NCBI GenBank assembly: GCA_014360395.1
Contig: JACIXM010000048.1
Location: 1-9,778, forward strand
Reading direction: 5' to 3'
DNA: 9,778 nt
Source: Actinotalea sp.
GTDB taxonomy: Bacteria > Actinomycetota > Actinomycetes > Actinomycetales > Cellulomonadaceae
Within the stretch, counting starts at the first letter, position 1; every line of letters begins with the position of its first letter. A model generated the notes under the pieces. It was not told the origin of the DNA and ran no database searches. It saw only the letters and a list, made by a program, of their open reading frames with translations. The position numbers and the translations under genes are program-made. This document shows positions 1 to 6,396 of this stretch, in pieces.

Positions 1-714
1 GCGCTCCCGGTGACTCGCCGGTCGCGCGGGGTCCTCCGCGCGACGTGACCACAGCCACAGGGCCGCGACGAGCACCAGTCCGGCGCCGGCCATCTCCCCG
101 CCCGCCTCGAGCAGCGCGAGCCACCGCGCCCCGCGGTCGGTGAGCACGTCGCCCACGACGATGGCCACCATGTCGACCCCGACCGCGAAGAACGCGACGA
201 CGGCGACCGCCCCTCCGACGACGAGGGCGCCCCGCCGCGCGGGTGCGGAGCTGCGGCGGAAGGCGAGCACGAGCGCCGTTCCGAGGACCACGACGAAGGC
301 GCCCCAGGCGAGCAGCTCGCCCACGTCCTGGGCTCGCAGCCCGGCGACGGGCTCCAGGCCCAGCCGACCGACGAGCCACGCGCCGAGGTCCTCGTGGAAC
401 CGCAGGAGGTCGTCCAGCACGACGACGGCGAGGGTCGCCGCCCAGGCGCCGAGGACGGGCGCCCGCGGCACCCGCTCCATCAGCCGCAGGAGGTAGGCGG
501 CGGCGACCAGGAACTTCACGCTGCGCCACACCTCGGCCCACCCGCCGTCGGCGTTGATGGACCACCGCCAGCCGGAGAACTCGGCGACACCGCGGTGGTG
601 CGCCGCATTCGCGACGACGAGCAGGACGTCGACGACGAGCAGCCCCAGGAGGACGAGGGTCAGCGTGCGCAGGCCGGGCCGGCGGTGATCGCCCGCCCCG
701 TCGTCCAAGGTCAT
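1..714 (-). CDS. Multi-pass membrane protein of unknown function, C-terminus beyond the window
   Basis: I translated this frame by hand: it is open for 238 codons from an ATG at 714 to the left edge with no stop, so the 3' end is missing. After a charged N-terminus (residues 1-16) there are about six hydrophobic segments, near residues 17-37, 66-79, 86-104, 132-152, 162-187 and 205-222. Polar residues sit in or beside the membrane segments: DDLLRFHEDLG (101-111) and EAGGEMAG (203-210). Asp101/Asp102, His107, Glu108, Glu203 and Glu207 could form a metal or active site, but I cannot assign a family. No Shine-Dalgarno site precedes the ATG; a TAGGTT hexamer ends six bases upstream, suggesting a leaderless transcript. 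It is transcribed alone, in the same direction as the ABC operon behind it but separated by a hairpin. I am confident that the gene is real and have no view on its function. Confidence 0.8.
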   Translation of the reverse strand, partial: MTLDDGAGDHRRPGLRTLTLVLLGLLVVDVLLVVANAAHHRGVAEFSGWRWSINADGGWAEVWRSVKFLVAAAYLLRLMERVPRAPVLGAWAATLAVVVLDDLLRFHEDLGAWLVGRLGLEPVAGLRAQDVGELLAWGAFVVVLGTALVLAFRRSSAPARRGALVVGGAVAVVAFFAVGVDMVAIVVGDVLTDRGARWLALLEAGGEMAGAGLVLVAALWLWSRRAEDPARPASHRER

Positions 715-720
715 CCGTCG

Positions 721-726
721 AACCTA
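721..726 (-). promoter_or_regulatory. Probable -10 element of a leaderless promoter
   Basis: On the minus strand the hexamer TAGGTT fits the TANNNT form of actinobacterial -10 elements. It is followed by CGACGG and then the ATG at 714, so transcription would start at or next to the start codon. There is no recognisable -35 element; that position falls inside the GC-rich hairpin at 732-765. Confidence 0.45.
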
Positions 727-731
727 ACGGG

Positions 732-765
732 CGGGTCCCGTCCCGGCGCGGCGAGCCGGGACCCG
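732..765 (-). terminator. GC-rich hairpin after the ABC permease gene, probable terminator
   Basis: Two mutually exclusive hairpins can form 40-70 bases past the permease stop. One pairs 732-740 with 757-765 (nine base pairs, CGGGTCCCG with CGGGACCCG). The other pairs 740-747 with 755-762 (eight base pairs, seven-base loop). No U-run follows, which is common for actinobacterial terminators. It separates the ABC operon from the membrane-protein gene at 1-714. Confidence 0.45.
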
Positions 766-804
766 ACCGTCCTCGGTACGGGGCCGACCCCGGTCAGGCG
801 CTCC

Positions 805-1638
805 TCAGACCATGATGTCGCGCCGCCGGAACGCCAGCCCGCCGGCCACGGCCGCCACGACCGCGAGCGCCAGGAGGAGGCCGTAGCCGCCCCAGGCGAC
901 GCCGTCGGTCAGCGGGTCCCCACCGACGTACCAGTGGTACGGCGAGAGCTGCTCCATCCACGCAGCGCCCTCGACCAGGGGCCCGAGGTAGGCGAGCACG
1001 TAGGACAGGGTCGCCACCGCCGCCGCCGTCCCCACGGCGTAGCCGCGGCGCCCCGTGGCTGCGCCGAGGGCGAAGGCGAGGGTCCCCAGCGCGCCGCCGA
1101 ACAACCACAGGCCGAGGCTGCCGGCCAGCAGGCCGGTGATCGCGACGTCCATGCCCATCACGCTGGTGAGGGCAGTCAGGGCGGCCGTGAGCGCCGCGAC
1201 GAGGACCAGGGCCACGAGCCACAGCGCGGCGAGCCGCTCCAGGTACACGGTGGTCCGGGAGACCGGTGCGGCGATCTCCAGCTCCAGGACGCCGTCCTCC
1301 TCCGCGCCGGCGACGAGCCGGCCGCCGAGGCCGATCGCGCACACCAGCACGAGGATCGCCCCGAGCAGCTGGTACACGGTGGACTGGACGTACCCGCCGG
1401 CGGTCGCGATGGCCTCGAACCCCATCGCGGTGATGAGCTCCGGCGGCATCGCCTCGAGCATGACGTCCATCTTGGCGCCACCCACGCTCGGGTAGAACGC
1501 CGTGTACATCGAGCCGACGCCGCACAGGGCCAGCGCCCAGAGCACGACGGTCCGCCTCTGCTCGTGCAGCACTCCCCGCAGGACGGTGCCCGCGGGCGCC
1601 GTCGTCGTCCCCGCGCGGAGCTCGGTGAGCGCGCTCAT
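805..1638 (-). CDS. ABC-2 type transporter permease
   Basis: This 277-residue protein is the membrane half of an ABC exporter. It has six likely membrane segments, near residues 31-50, 87-108, 135-160, 165-192, 201-222 and 249-270. Between the second and third lies the cytoplasmic stretch EEDGVLELEIAAPVSR (113-128), a hallmark of ABC-2 permeases of this type, which normally reads close to GEEDGTLELLLAxPVSR. The protein ends in the usual basic tail FRRRDI. The ATG at 1638 overlaps the ATPase stop (ATGA), and a GGGAGG Shine-Dalgarno site lies six bases upstream (1645-1650), so translation is probably coupled. With the upstream ATPase it should form a two-plus-two exporter in the plasma membrane. 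The TetR partner suggests export of a drug, toxic compound or lipid, but the substrate cannot be read from the sequence. Confidence 0.9.
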   Translation of the reverse strand: MSALTELRAGTTTAPAGTVLRGVLHEQRRTVVLWALALCGVGSMYTAFYPSVGGAKMDVMLEAMPPELITAMGFEAIATAGGYVQSTVYQLLGAILVLVCAIGLGGRLVAGAEEDGVLELEIAAPVSRTTVYLERLAALWLVALVLVAALTAALTALTSVMGMDVAITGLLAGSLGLWLFGGALGTLAFALGAATGRRGYAVGTAAAVATLSYVLAYLGPLVEGAAWMEQLSPYHWYVGGDPLTDGVAWGGYGLLLALAVVAAVAGGLAFRRRDIMV

Positions 1639-2603
1639 CGCACGCCTCCCTTCGCGGCCCCGTGGCCGGCCGTCGCAGCGGTCGGCGCGTCGGCCGGCCC
1701 CGCCGCACCGTCGGCCGGCACGGTCCGGTAGAAGTCCATGAACAGGTCCTCGAGCTCCCGGTCCTCGGCCTGCCAGCGCACGACCCGGTGGGGGGCGGCC
1801 CAGCGCAGCAGCTCCGTGGGCTCACCGTGCAGCAGGCAGGTGACGGTCGTGCCGTCGACGACGACGTCGGTGACGCCCGCCATCCGGTGCAGCGCCGTGG
1901 CGTCGACGGCCGCGTCGAGCTGGAGCAGGACGCGCTGGCCGGCGCGGCGGCGCAGGGTCGCGACGTCGTCGACGTCGACGACCACGCCGGCCCGGATGAT
2001 GGCCACCCGTCCGGCGACCTGCTCGACCTCCTGCAGGACGTGCGAGGACAGGAAGATCGTCGCCCCGTCGGCCGCGGCCTCCTGGGCCAGGCGACGGAAC
2101 TCGTGCTGGAGCAGCGGGTCCAGGCCGCTCGTCGGCTCGTCCAGGACGAGCAGCTCCGGGGCGTGCATGAAGGCCTGCACCAGGCCGACCTTCTGCTTGT
2201 TCCCCTTGGACAGCGCGCGCAGGTCGCGGGACAGGTCCAGGGCGAAGCGCTCGGCGAGCTCACCGATGCGGGCGGTGCCGCGGCCGCCGCGCAGGGCGGC
2301 GAGGTGCCGCAGGTACTCACCTGCCGTCGTGCGCGGGGGCAGCGCCAGCTCGCCGGGGAGGTAGCCGAGGCGCGCCCGCAGGGCCGGGCCGCCGACGGCG
2401 GGGGCCTCGCCCAGCACCTCGACGGTGCCCGCGGTCGGACGCAGCAGGTCGAGCAGCAGGCGGATGGTCGTCGACTTGCCGGCGCCGTTCGGGCCGAGGA
2501 AGCCGAACACCTCACCGGTGCTCACCTCCAGGTCCAGGCCGTGCAGGGCTCGCACGCGGCCGTAGTCCTTGACCAGCCCGCTGGTGCGGATCGCTGGTGT
2601 CAT
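1635..2603 (-). CDS. ABC transporter ATP-binding protein (exporter type)
   Basis: This 322-residue nucleotide-binding subunit should power the permease encoded next to it. Walker A is GPNGAGKST (37-45), the signature loop is LSKGNKQKV (121-129), Walker B with the catalytic glutamate is LLVLDEPTSGLD (141-152), and the switch histidine is His178 in SSH. The Q-loop position reads YLPGEL (81-86), with Gly-Glu where glutamine is usual; I have seen this variant in related actinobacterial exporters, so it is not evidence of inactivity. Residues beyond about 220 form a DrrA-like C-terminal domain, and the last 25 residues are a low-complexity Ala/Gly/Pro tail. The ATG at 2603 overlaps the TetR stop, with Shine-Dalgarno AGGAGAA at 2609-2615. 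It is most like DrrA/CcmA-type multidrug or antibiotic exporters. Confidence 0.93.
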   Translation of the reverse strand: MTPAIRTSGLVKDYGRVRALHGLDLEVSTGEVFGFLGPNGAGKSTTIRLLLDLLRPTAGTVEVLGEAPAVGGPALRARLGYLPGELALPPRTTAGEYLRHLAALRGGRGTARIGELAERFALDLSRDLRALSKGNKQKVGLVQAFMHAPELLVLDEPTSGLDPLLQHEFRRLAQEAAADGATIFLSSHVLQEVEQVAGRVAIIRAGVVVDVDDVATLRRRAGQRVLLQLDAAVDATALHRMAGVTDVVVDGTTVTCLLHGEPTELLRWAAPHRVVRWQAEDRELEDLFMDFYRTVPADGAAGPADAPTAATAGHGAAKGGVR

Positions 2604-3307
2604 GTCGGTTCTCCTGTGGGATGCGGGCCCGCGGTGCCGCCGTCGGGCGGGACCGCGAACAGGTGCTGGAGCCGCTGCGCCAGGGCGGGCGTCAGCAGGC
2701 CGGGTCCGAAGAGCTCGAGCGTCGCGCCGGCGTAGTCCGCCAGGGCCTCGGGGTGGGCCTCGGGGTCGGTCATGTCCACCCCGGTGAGACGCTCGAGCTG
2801 GCGATGGAGGGCGAGGGAGCCGAGTGACCAGAACGTCAGCAGCACGGCGCGCATGCGCTCGTGGTCGCTGGCACGCACCAGCCCGGCCGCCTCGAGGCCC
2901 TTGACGTAGCGGACGGAGTCGGCGACGAGCTGGTCCACGAGCGCGTCCGACTCCGGGGAGGGCTCGACGAGAGTCCGGGCGAGGTACGCCAGCACCGGGG
3001 TGCCGGACAGCGTGCGGCGGGCCCCGGCGAGGGGGTCGAGCTGCAGGCCGGCATCGACGGCCTCGTCCTGCAGCTCCCGCAGGAGCGCCGCGACGTGCTC
3101 GTCGCAGGCCGCCCGGAGGCCGGCCTTGGAGCGGAAGTAGTGGACGACGTGGCTCGGCGCCACGCCCGCGTCGGCTGCGACGGCACGCACGCTGGTCGCG
3201 GCGATCCCCTCCCGCGCGAAGCGCGCGATCGCCGCGTCGCGGATGCGGGCGCGCGTCGTCCGGTCGTCGGCGGACCGTCCGTCCGGCTCCCCCGAGGTTG
3301 AACGCAT
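2600..3307 (-). CDS. TetR-family transcriptional regulator, likely repressor of its own ABC operon
   Basis: The protein is 235 residues, a normal TetR length. The N-terminal DNA-binding domain spans about 18-64, with the helix-turn-helix around residues 37-57 and the typical end VVHYFRSKAGL (54-64). The remaining helices form the ligand-binding and dimerisation domain, which is too variable to name an inducer. Its stop codon overlaps the ATPase start (ATGA), so regulator, ATPase and permease are co-transcribed. The start at 3307 is the first methionine of the frame and has no Shine-Dalgarno site; a good -35 and a -10-like hexamer point to a leaderless transcript. An inverted repeat in that promoter is the obvious binding site. 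Control of the divergent G6PD gene, whose start is 133 bases away, is possible but unproven. Confidence 0.92.
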   Translation of the reverse strand: MRSTSGEPDGRSADDRTTRARIRDAAIARFAREGIAATSVRAVAADAGVAPSHVVHYFRSKAGLRAACDEHVAALLRELQDEAVDAGLQLDPLAGARRTLSGTPVLAYLARTLVEPSPESDALVDQLVADSVRYVKGLEAAGLVRASDHERMRAVLLTFWSLGSLALHRQLERLTGVDMTDPEAHPEALADYAGATLELFGPGLLTPALAQRLQHLFAVPPDGGTAGPHPTGEPT

Positions 3308-3313
3308 GACCTA

Positions 3314-3343
3314 ATGCTTGAACACTCGTTCAAACGCTGTCAA
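3314..3343 (-). promoter_or_regulatory. Promoter of the TetR-ABC operon
   Basis: On the minus strand a perfect -35 consensus TTGACA (3343-3338) is followed by an 18-base spacer and AAGCAT (3319-3314), which keeps the A at the second and T at the sixth position of a -10 element. Six bases (TAGGTC) then separate it from the ATG at 3307, so the mRNA would begin at or next to the start codon. The spacer is occupied by the inverted repeat at 3318-3333. Confidence 0.6.
3318..3333. promoter_or_regulatory. TetR-type operator, inverted repeat TTGAAC-ACTC-GTTCAA
   Basis: Perfect six-base arms flank a four-base centre (TTGAACACTCGTTCAA). The repeat covers the -35/-10 spacer and touches the -10 of the TetR operon, so a bound dimer would block RNA polymerase. 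The arm sequence GAAC/GTTC is common in TetR-family operators. Binding by the adjacent TetR protein is inferred from position. Confidence 0.65.
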
Positions 3344-3363
3344 GAGCCTTCCGTCCCGAGGCG

Positions 3364-3375
3364 CGATGATCATCG
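3364..3375. promoter_or_regulatory. Twelve-base perfect palindrome upstream of the G6PD promoter
   Basis: CGATGATCATCG reads identically on both strands. It lies eight bases upstream of a TAGCGT -10-like hexamer, where a -35 element would be, and 66 bases before the G6PD start. It differs from the TetR operator at 3318-3333, so it may bind a different regulator. It could also be chance. Confidence 0.3.
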
Positions 3376-3383
3376 ACCTCACG

Positions 3384-3435
3384 TAGCGTCGGCCGAGGAC
3401 GAGCGCCGAGCCCCCACGAGGGCACACCGAGAGGG
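3384..3435 (+). promoter_or_regulatory. Putative -10 element and ribosome-binding site of the G6PD gene
   Basis: TAGCGT at 3384-3389 matches TANNNT and would give a leader of roughly 45 bases. No good -35 is visible. A clear Shine-Dalgarno site GAGAGGG (3429-3435) ends five bases before the ATG at 3441 and fixes that start. The same TAGCGT hexamer occurs before the genes at 5109 and 9642. Confidence 0.4.
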
Positions 3436-3440
3436 CGAGC

Positions 3441-4961
3441 ATGGACGACCGCAGCACCACGACCGACGACGACGCCCTGACCGCCGCCGAGCCGACCGGC
3501 GCCCGCGCGCCGGACCACCCGCTGGTGCTCGTCCTGCACGGCGCGCGCGGAGACCTGGCGCGCCGCTCGGTCTACCCCGCCCTCGCCACGCTGCGGCGCC
3601 GGGGCCTGCTCCCGGCCCACTGGGCCCTCCTCGGCACCGGGCGCGAGGACATGGCGGACGAGGAGTTCGGCGACCTCGTCGCGCAGTCGCTGGAGGAGTT
3701 CGGCGGCGAGGACGGCACCGACGAGCCCGACGCCGAGGACGCGGCCGTCCTGACCCGGCACACCGCCTTCTGCTCCGAGGTCGGCGAGGAGGACCCGGGG
3801 ACCCTGCCGGACTCGCTCGAGCGGGTCCGCGCCGCGCTGGCCGAGGCCGCCGGCGAGGAACCGGGCGACGTCGTCGTCGTGCACTACCTCGCCGTGCCCC
3901 CCGCGGCCTTCGAGCCCCTGACCCGCAACCTCGACCGGCACGGCCTGACGCGCGGGCCCGACGGGCGGGCCGACACGGTCCGCGTCGTCTTCGAGAAGCC
4001 CTACGGGACGGACCCGGACTCCTTCCGCGCCCTGGACGCCGTCGTGCACGAGGCGCTGGAGGAGTCCCAGGTCTTCCGGATCGACCACTTCCTGGGCAAG
4101 GAGGCGGTCCAGAACCTGCACGTCCTGCGGTTCGCCAACGAGCTCTTCGCCAGCGTCTGGGACGCCCGGCACGTCGAGCAGGTCCAGATCGACGTGCCGG
4201 AGACGCTCGACGTCGCCCAGCGCGCGGAGTTCTACGACGCGACCGGCGCCGCGCTGGACATGGTCGTCAGCCACCTGTTCCAGGTCGCGGCCCAGGTCGC
4301 GATGGAGCCGCCGCAGGGCTTCGACCTCGACAACCTCGTCGCCGCGCGGGAGTCCGCGATCGCCTGCTTCCGCCCGCTGGACCCGGCCGACGACGTCGTC
4401 CTGGGCCAGTTCGAGGGGTACCGCGACCTCGACGGCGTGGCCGAGGACTCCACGACCGACACCTTCATCGCCGCCCGCCTGTGGGTGGACAACAACCGGT
4501 GGCGCGGCGTCCCGTTCCTGCTGCGCACCGGCAAGCGGATGGCGGCGTCGGCGCAGCGGGTGACGCTCGTCCTGCGCCGCGACCCCGAGCAGCTGTTCGG
4601 GGACCGCGTCGAGCCCGGGCTCATCAGCCTGTCGCTGCAGGGGGACGGGGCCATCGAGGTCACGACGAGCATCAAGAAGCCCGGGCCCGACCTCGACATC
4701 GCGGCAGGCACCGCCCGGCTCGACCTCGGCGACGTCGAGGGCGGCGAGCCGCTCGCGCCGTACGCGTCGCTGCTGCACGACGTGCTCGTCGGGGACCGCA
4801 CGCTCTTCACCACACCCGACGGCCTGGAGCACGCCTGGCGGGCGTTCGAGCCGCTCCTGGGCGCCGACCGGCCCGACCCGCTGCCGTACGCGCCGGGCTC
4901 CTGGGGTCCGCAGGAGGCCAGGCGGCTCGCGGCCCCGCACGGCTGGTGCACCGGCGACTGA
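3441..4961 (+). CDS. zwf: Glucose-6-phosphate dehydrogenase, diverged paralogue
   Basis: This 506-residue protein matches G6PD along its length. G6PD oxidises glucose 6-phosphate to 6-phosphogluconolactone in the cytosol and makes NADPH for the pentose-phosphate pathway. The nucleotide-binding loop is HGARGDLARR (33-42). Other hallmarks are EKPYG (185-189), the substrate motif RIDHFLGKE (213-221), the catalytic histidine His278 after FYDATGAALDM, and the C-terminal NNRWRGVPF and RTGKRM (351-367). Differences from typical Zwf stand out: Arg36 replaces the usual serine of GxSGDLA, Ser277 replaces the Asn before the catalytic His, and about 25 extra acidic residues precede the fold. No opcA, tal, tkt or pgl gene is adjacent, unlike the main actinobacterial zwf operon. 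I infer a second, stand-alone copy, perhaps with altered cofactor use or for F420/NADPH balance. The family is certain; the physiological role is not. Confidence 0.92.
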   Translation: MDDRSTTTDDDALTAAEPTGARAPDHPLVLVLHGARGDLARRSVYPALATLRRRGLLPAHWALLGTGREDMADEEFGDLVAQSLEEFGGEDGTDEPDAEDAAVLTRHTAFCSEVGEEDPGTLPDSLERVRAALAEAAGEEPGDVVVVHYLAVPPAAFEPLTRNLDRHGLTRGPDGRADTVRVVFEKPYGTDPDSFRALDAVVHEALEESQVFRIDHFLGKEAVQNLHVLRFANELFASVWDARHVEQVQIDVPETLDVAQRAEFYDATGAALDMVVSHLFQVAAQVAMEPPQGFDLDNLVAARESAIACFRPLDPADDVVLGQFEGYRDLDGVAEDSTTDTFIAARLWVDNNRWRGVPFLLRTGKRMAASAQRVTLVLRRDPEQLFGDRVEPGLISLSLQGDGAIEVTTSIKKPGPDLDIAAGTARLDLGDVEGGEPLAPYASLLHDVLVGDRTLFTTPDGLEHAWRAFEPLLGADRPDPLPYAPGSWGPQEARRLAAPHGWCTGD

Positions 4962-4983
4962 CGTCACCCCTCTGGGACCGCCC

Positions 4984-5008
4984 GCCGGCCGACGGACGCG
5001 CGGCCGGT
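4984..5008 (+). terminator. Hairpin downstream of the G6PD gene
   Basis: CCGGCCG (4985-4991) pairs with CGGCCGG (5001-5007) around a nine-base loop, with one further G-U pair outside. It begins 23 bases after the G6PD stop and has no U-run. It would separate the G6PD transcript from the following gene, supporting a separate promoter for the latter. Confidence 0.4.
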
Positions 5009-5052
5009 CGATGTCCCCCTTCCGGTGGATACGTCACCGGGACACCGCCGCG

Positions 5053-5058
5053 TAGCGT
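5053..5058 (+). promoter_or_regulatory. Putative -10 element TAGCGT
   Basis: TAGCGT fits TANNNT and lies about 50 bases before the ATG at 5109. If used, the transcript would start near 5065, after the alternative GTG start at 5025, which favours the later start. No -35 is recognisable. Confidence 0.3.
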
Positions 5059-5108
5059 TCGCCTCGGGCGTGCACCCGCACGCCGGGCATGGGGGATCGG
5101 ACGGGCGC

Positions 5109-5834
5109 ATGGTGGTGGGGACCGCACCGGAGCAGCGACCCGCCGGCGCGCGGGCGGGCGGGCCGCCTGACCGGTCGCACGACGCGTCGTCGGACGCCCG
5201 TGCGGACGTACCCGCCGGCGGGCCGGCCGACCAGGTCTCGGACGCACCGAGCGCACCCGCCCGACGCCGCCGCCGCCGCGCACGCCTCGCCGTCGGTGCC
5301 GCCCTCGCCGCGGGCCTGCTCGCGGTGTGGGAGCTCGGCGCCGTCCACGACGACGGCCCGCTGCTGCGCGGGGAGACCTGGGGATGGGGCTCGTGCCACA
5401 CCCGGTCCGGCGACGAGGTCGACTGGACGATCGGCGGGGTGCTCGCCGAGCCGAGCGCGGACGTCGTCGTCCAGAAGATCCGCCCGTACCGGCCGCAGAA
5501 CCTCGTCGTGCAGGACGGGGTCGCCCTGCCGTTCCTCGGCGACCGCGACGGCGACGGGACGCGGACGGTCGTCGGCGAGGGCGCCGGGTACCCGCCGGAG
5601 GACCTCACGGGCACCGACGTCGTCTGGGCGCAGGGCGACCCGCTGGTCGGCGCCGTGCTCCCGCGCGGCGCGGCGACGAACCTCGTCTGGCACGCGCAGG
5701 TCCAGGACCCGACGCTGGCCGCGTCCTACGAGGCGATCCAGATCGAGTACCGCAGCGGGCACCGCCGCTACGTCGCCGTCGTCCAGCACCAGCTGCTCAT
5801 CACCGGTCAGGCCGACCCGGACGCCTGCGACTGA
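5109..5834 (+). CDS. Membrane-anchored extracytoplasmic protein of unknown function
   Basis: From the ATG at 5109 the product is 241 residues. The same frame can also start at GTG 5025 (269 residues) or GTG 5070; none has a strong Shine-Dalgarno site, and the extra N-terminus is low-complexity. In this numbering, residues 1-51 are Pro/Ala/Gly-rich and polar. A run of six arginines (52-57) precedes one hydrophobic segment (about 60-79), ending at WELGAV. This predicts a cytoplasmic N-terminus and an outside C-terminal domain of about 160 residues, anchored by an uncleaved signal. The outer domain has exactly two cysteines, Cys96 just after the membrane and Cys240 next to last, which could form a disulfide joining its ends. 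It contains GDRDGDGTR, a short acidic loop resembling a calcium-binding turn. I do not recognise a family; the gene is separated from both neighbours by probable promoters. Confidence 0.75.
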   Translation: MVVGTAPEQRPAGARAGGPPDRSHDASSDARADVPAGGPADQVSDAPSAPARRRRRRARLAVGAALAAGLLAVWELGAVHDDGPLLRGETWGWGSCHTRSGDEVDWTIGGVLAEPSADVVVQKIRPYRPQNLVVQDGVALPFLGDRDGDGTRTVVGEGAGYPPEDLTGTDVVWAQGDPLVGAVLPRGAATNLVWHAQVQDPTLAASYEAIQIEYRSGHRRYVAVVQHQLLITGQADPDACD

Positions 5835-5866
5835 GGTCCCGCTGGGTCCCGGCCGGAGGGCTCCGG

Positions 5867-5895
5867 TTGCCGAGCCCGCGGCGCCGTCGTTCGAT
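5867..5895 (+). promoter_or_regulatory. Probable leaderless promoter of the gene at 5902
   Basis: TTGCCG (5867-5872) matches four of six -35 positions. It is followed by a 17-base spacer and TTCGAT (5890-5895), a weak -10 with the final AT conserved. Six bases separate the latter from the ATG at 5902, and no Shine-Dalgarno site is present, as for other first genes here. Confidence 0.4.
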
Positions 5896-5901
5896 CGGCG
5901 C

Positions 5902-6366
5902 ATGACCGACACCCCCACCTTCGCCCACGACGACGGCCCGGACGAGGCGCACCGCGTCCCCGAAGGCGTCGACGACGCCACGGTGGAGGCCGTCGGCAAG
6001 CTCACCGCGGCGCTGGAGGTCGTGGAGCAGGCCCGCGGGATGCTCTACGGCGTGCACCGCATGACCGGCCGCGCGGACAACGACCTCGTCGAGGCGATCG
6101 AGGCGCTGGAGGCCGCCGGGCACGGGGACCTCGCCCAGCAGATCCGCGAGGACCTCTTCGGCCAGAACGTCCTGCGGTACCGGTGGACGTTCCAGGTCGT
6201 CGAGGACTACGACGACCACTACTGGGCCAAGTGGCGCCACTGGGAGAAGGAGGCGCGCGACCGGCTCATGAGCGGTCGTCGTCATGTCTACGAGGCGCAG
6301 CTGAAGGAGCAGAACCGCACGCACGGGCGGCGCGACCACGAGGCGCGTCCCGCCGACGGCTCCTGA
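5902..6366 (+). CDS. Conserved actinobacterial hypothetical protein
   Basis: The frame is open upstream to 5089, but the conserved part begins near 5980 and the ATG at 5902 is the best start, giving 154 residues. The protein is soluble, charged and mostly helical, with no signal peptide or membrane segment. The recognisable core runs from EAVGKLTAALEVVEQARG (29-46) through LYGVHRMTGRADNDL to RWTFQVVEDYDDHYW (94-108) and ends in GRRHVYEAQLKEQNR (125-139). I recall this pattern from many actinomycete genomes as a hypothetical protein without assigned function; that is memory, not a search. The aromatic and acidic cluster at 94-108 is probably the functional surface. It converges with the methyltransferase gene, with 30 bases between the two stops. 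Function unknown. Confidence 0.85.
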   Translation: MTDTPTFAHDDGPDEAHRVPEGVDDATVEAVGKLTAALEVVEQARGMLYGVHRMTGRADNDLVEAIEALEAAGHGDLAQQIREDLFGQNVLRYRWTFQVVEDYDDHYWAKWRHWEKEARDRLMSGRRHVYEAQLKEQNRTHGRRDHEARPADGS

Positions 6367-6382
6367 GGCCCGCCCGGGGGCC
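6367..6382. terminator. Possible bidirectional terminator between convergent genes
   Basis: GGCCC (6367-6371) can pair with GGGCC (6378-6382) directly after the stop of the upstream gene. A longer-range seven-base pairing of GCCCGCC (6368-6374) with GGCGGGC (6400-6406) is also possible. The 30-base gap between two converging genes is where termination must occur, but the stem is short. Confidence 0.25.
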
Positions 6383-6396
6383 GCGCCCGAGTCCGC

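Noticed and set aside
81..86. ABC ATPase Q-loop without glutamine (residues 81-86 of the protein at 1635-2603) as a sign of a dead ATPase
   Set aside because: Walker A, signature, Walker B glutamate and switch histidine are all intact, and the YLPGEL form is familiar from related active-looking actinobacterial exporters. The coordinates here are residue positions.
394..1731. Long open frame on the plus strand (445 codons) across the left third of the window
   Set aside because: It is antisense to the membrane-protein and ABC permease genes and has a Gln/Glu/Arg/His-rich composition typical of shadow frames in very GC-rich DNA; no family features are present.
3330..4967. Long minus-strand open frame (545 codons) opposite the G6PD gene
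   Set aside because: It is antisense to a clear G6PD and shows no recognisable motifs.
5025..5108. N-terminal extension of the secreted protein from GTG 5025
   Set aside because: There is no Shine-Dalgarno site, the added residues are low-complexity, and a TAGCGT -10-like hexamer lies inside the extension; kept only as an alternative start.
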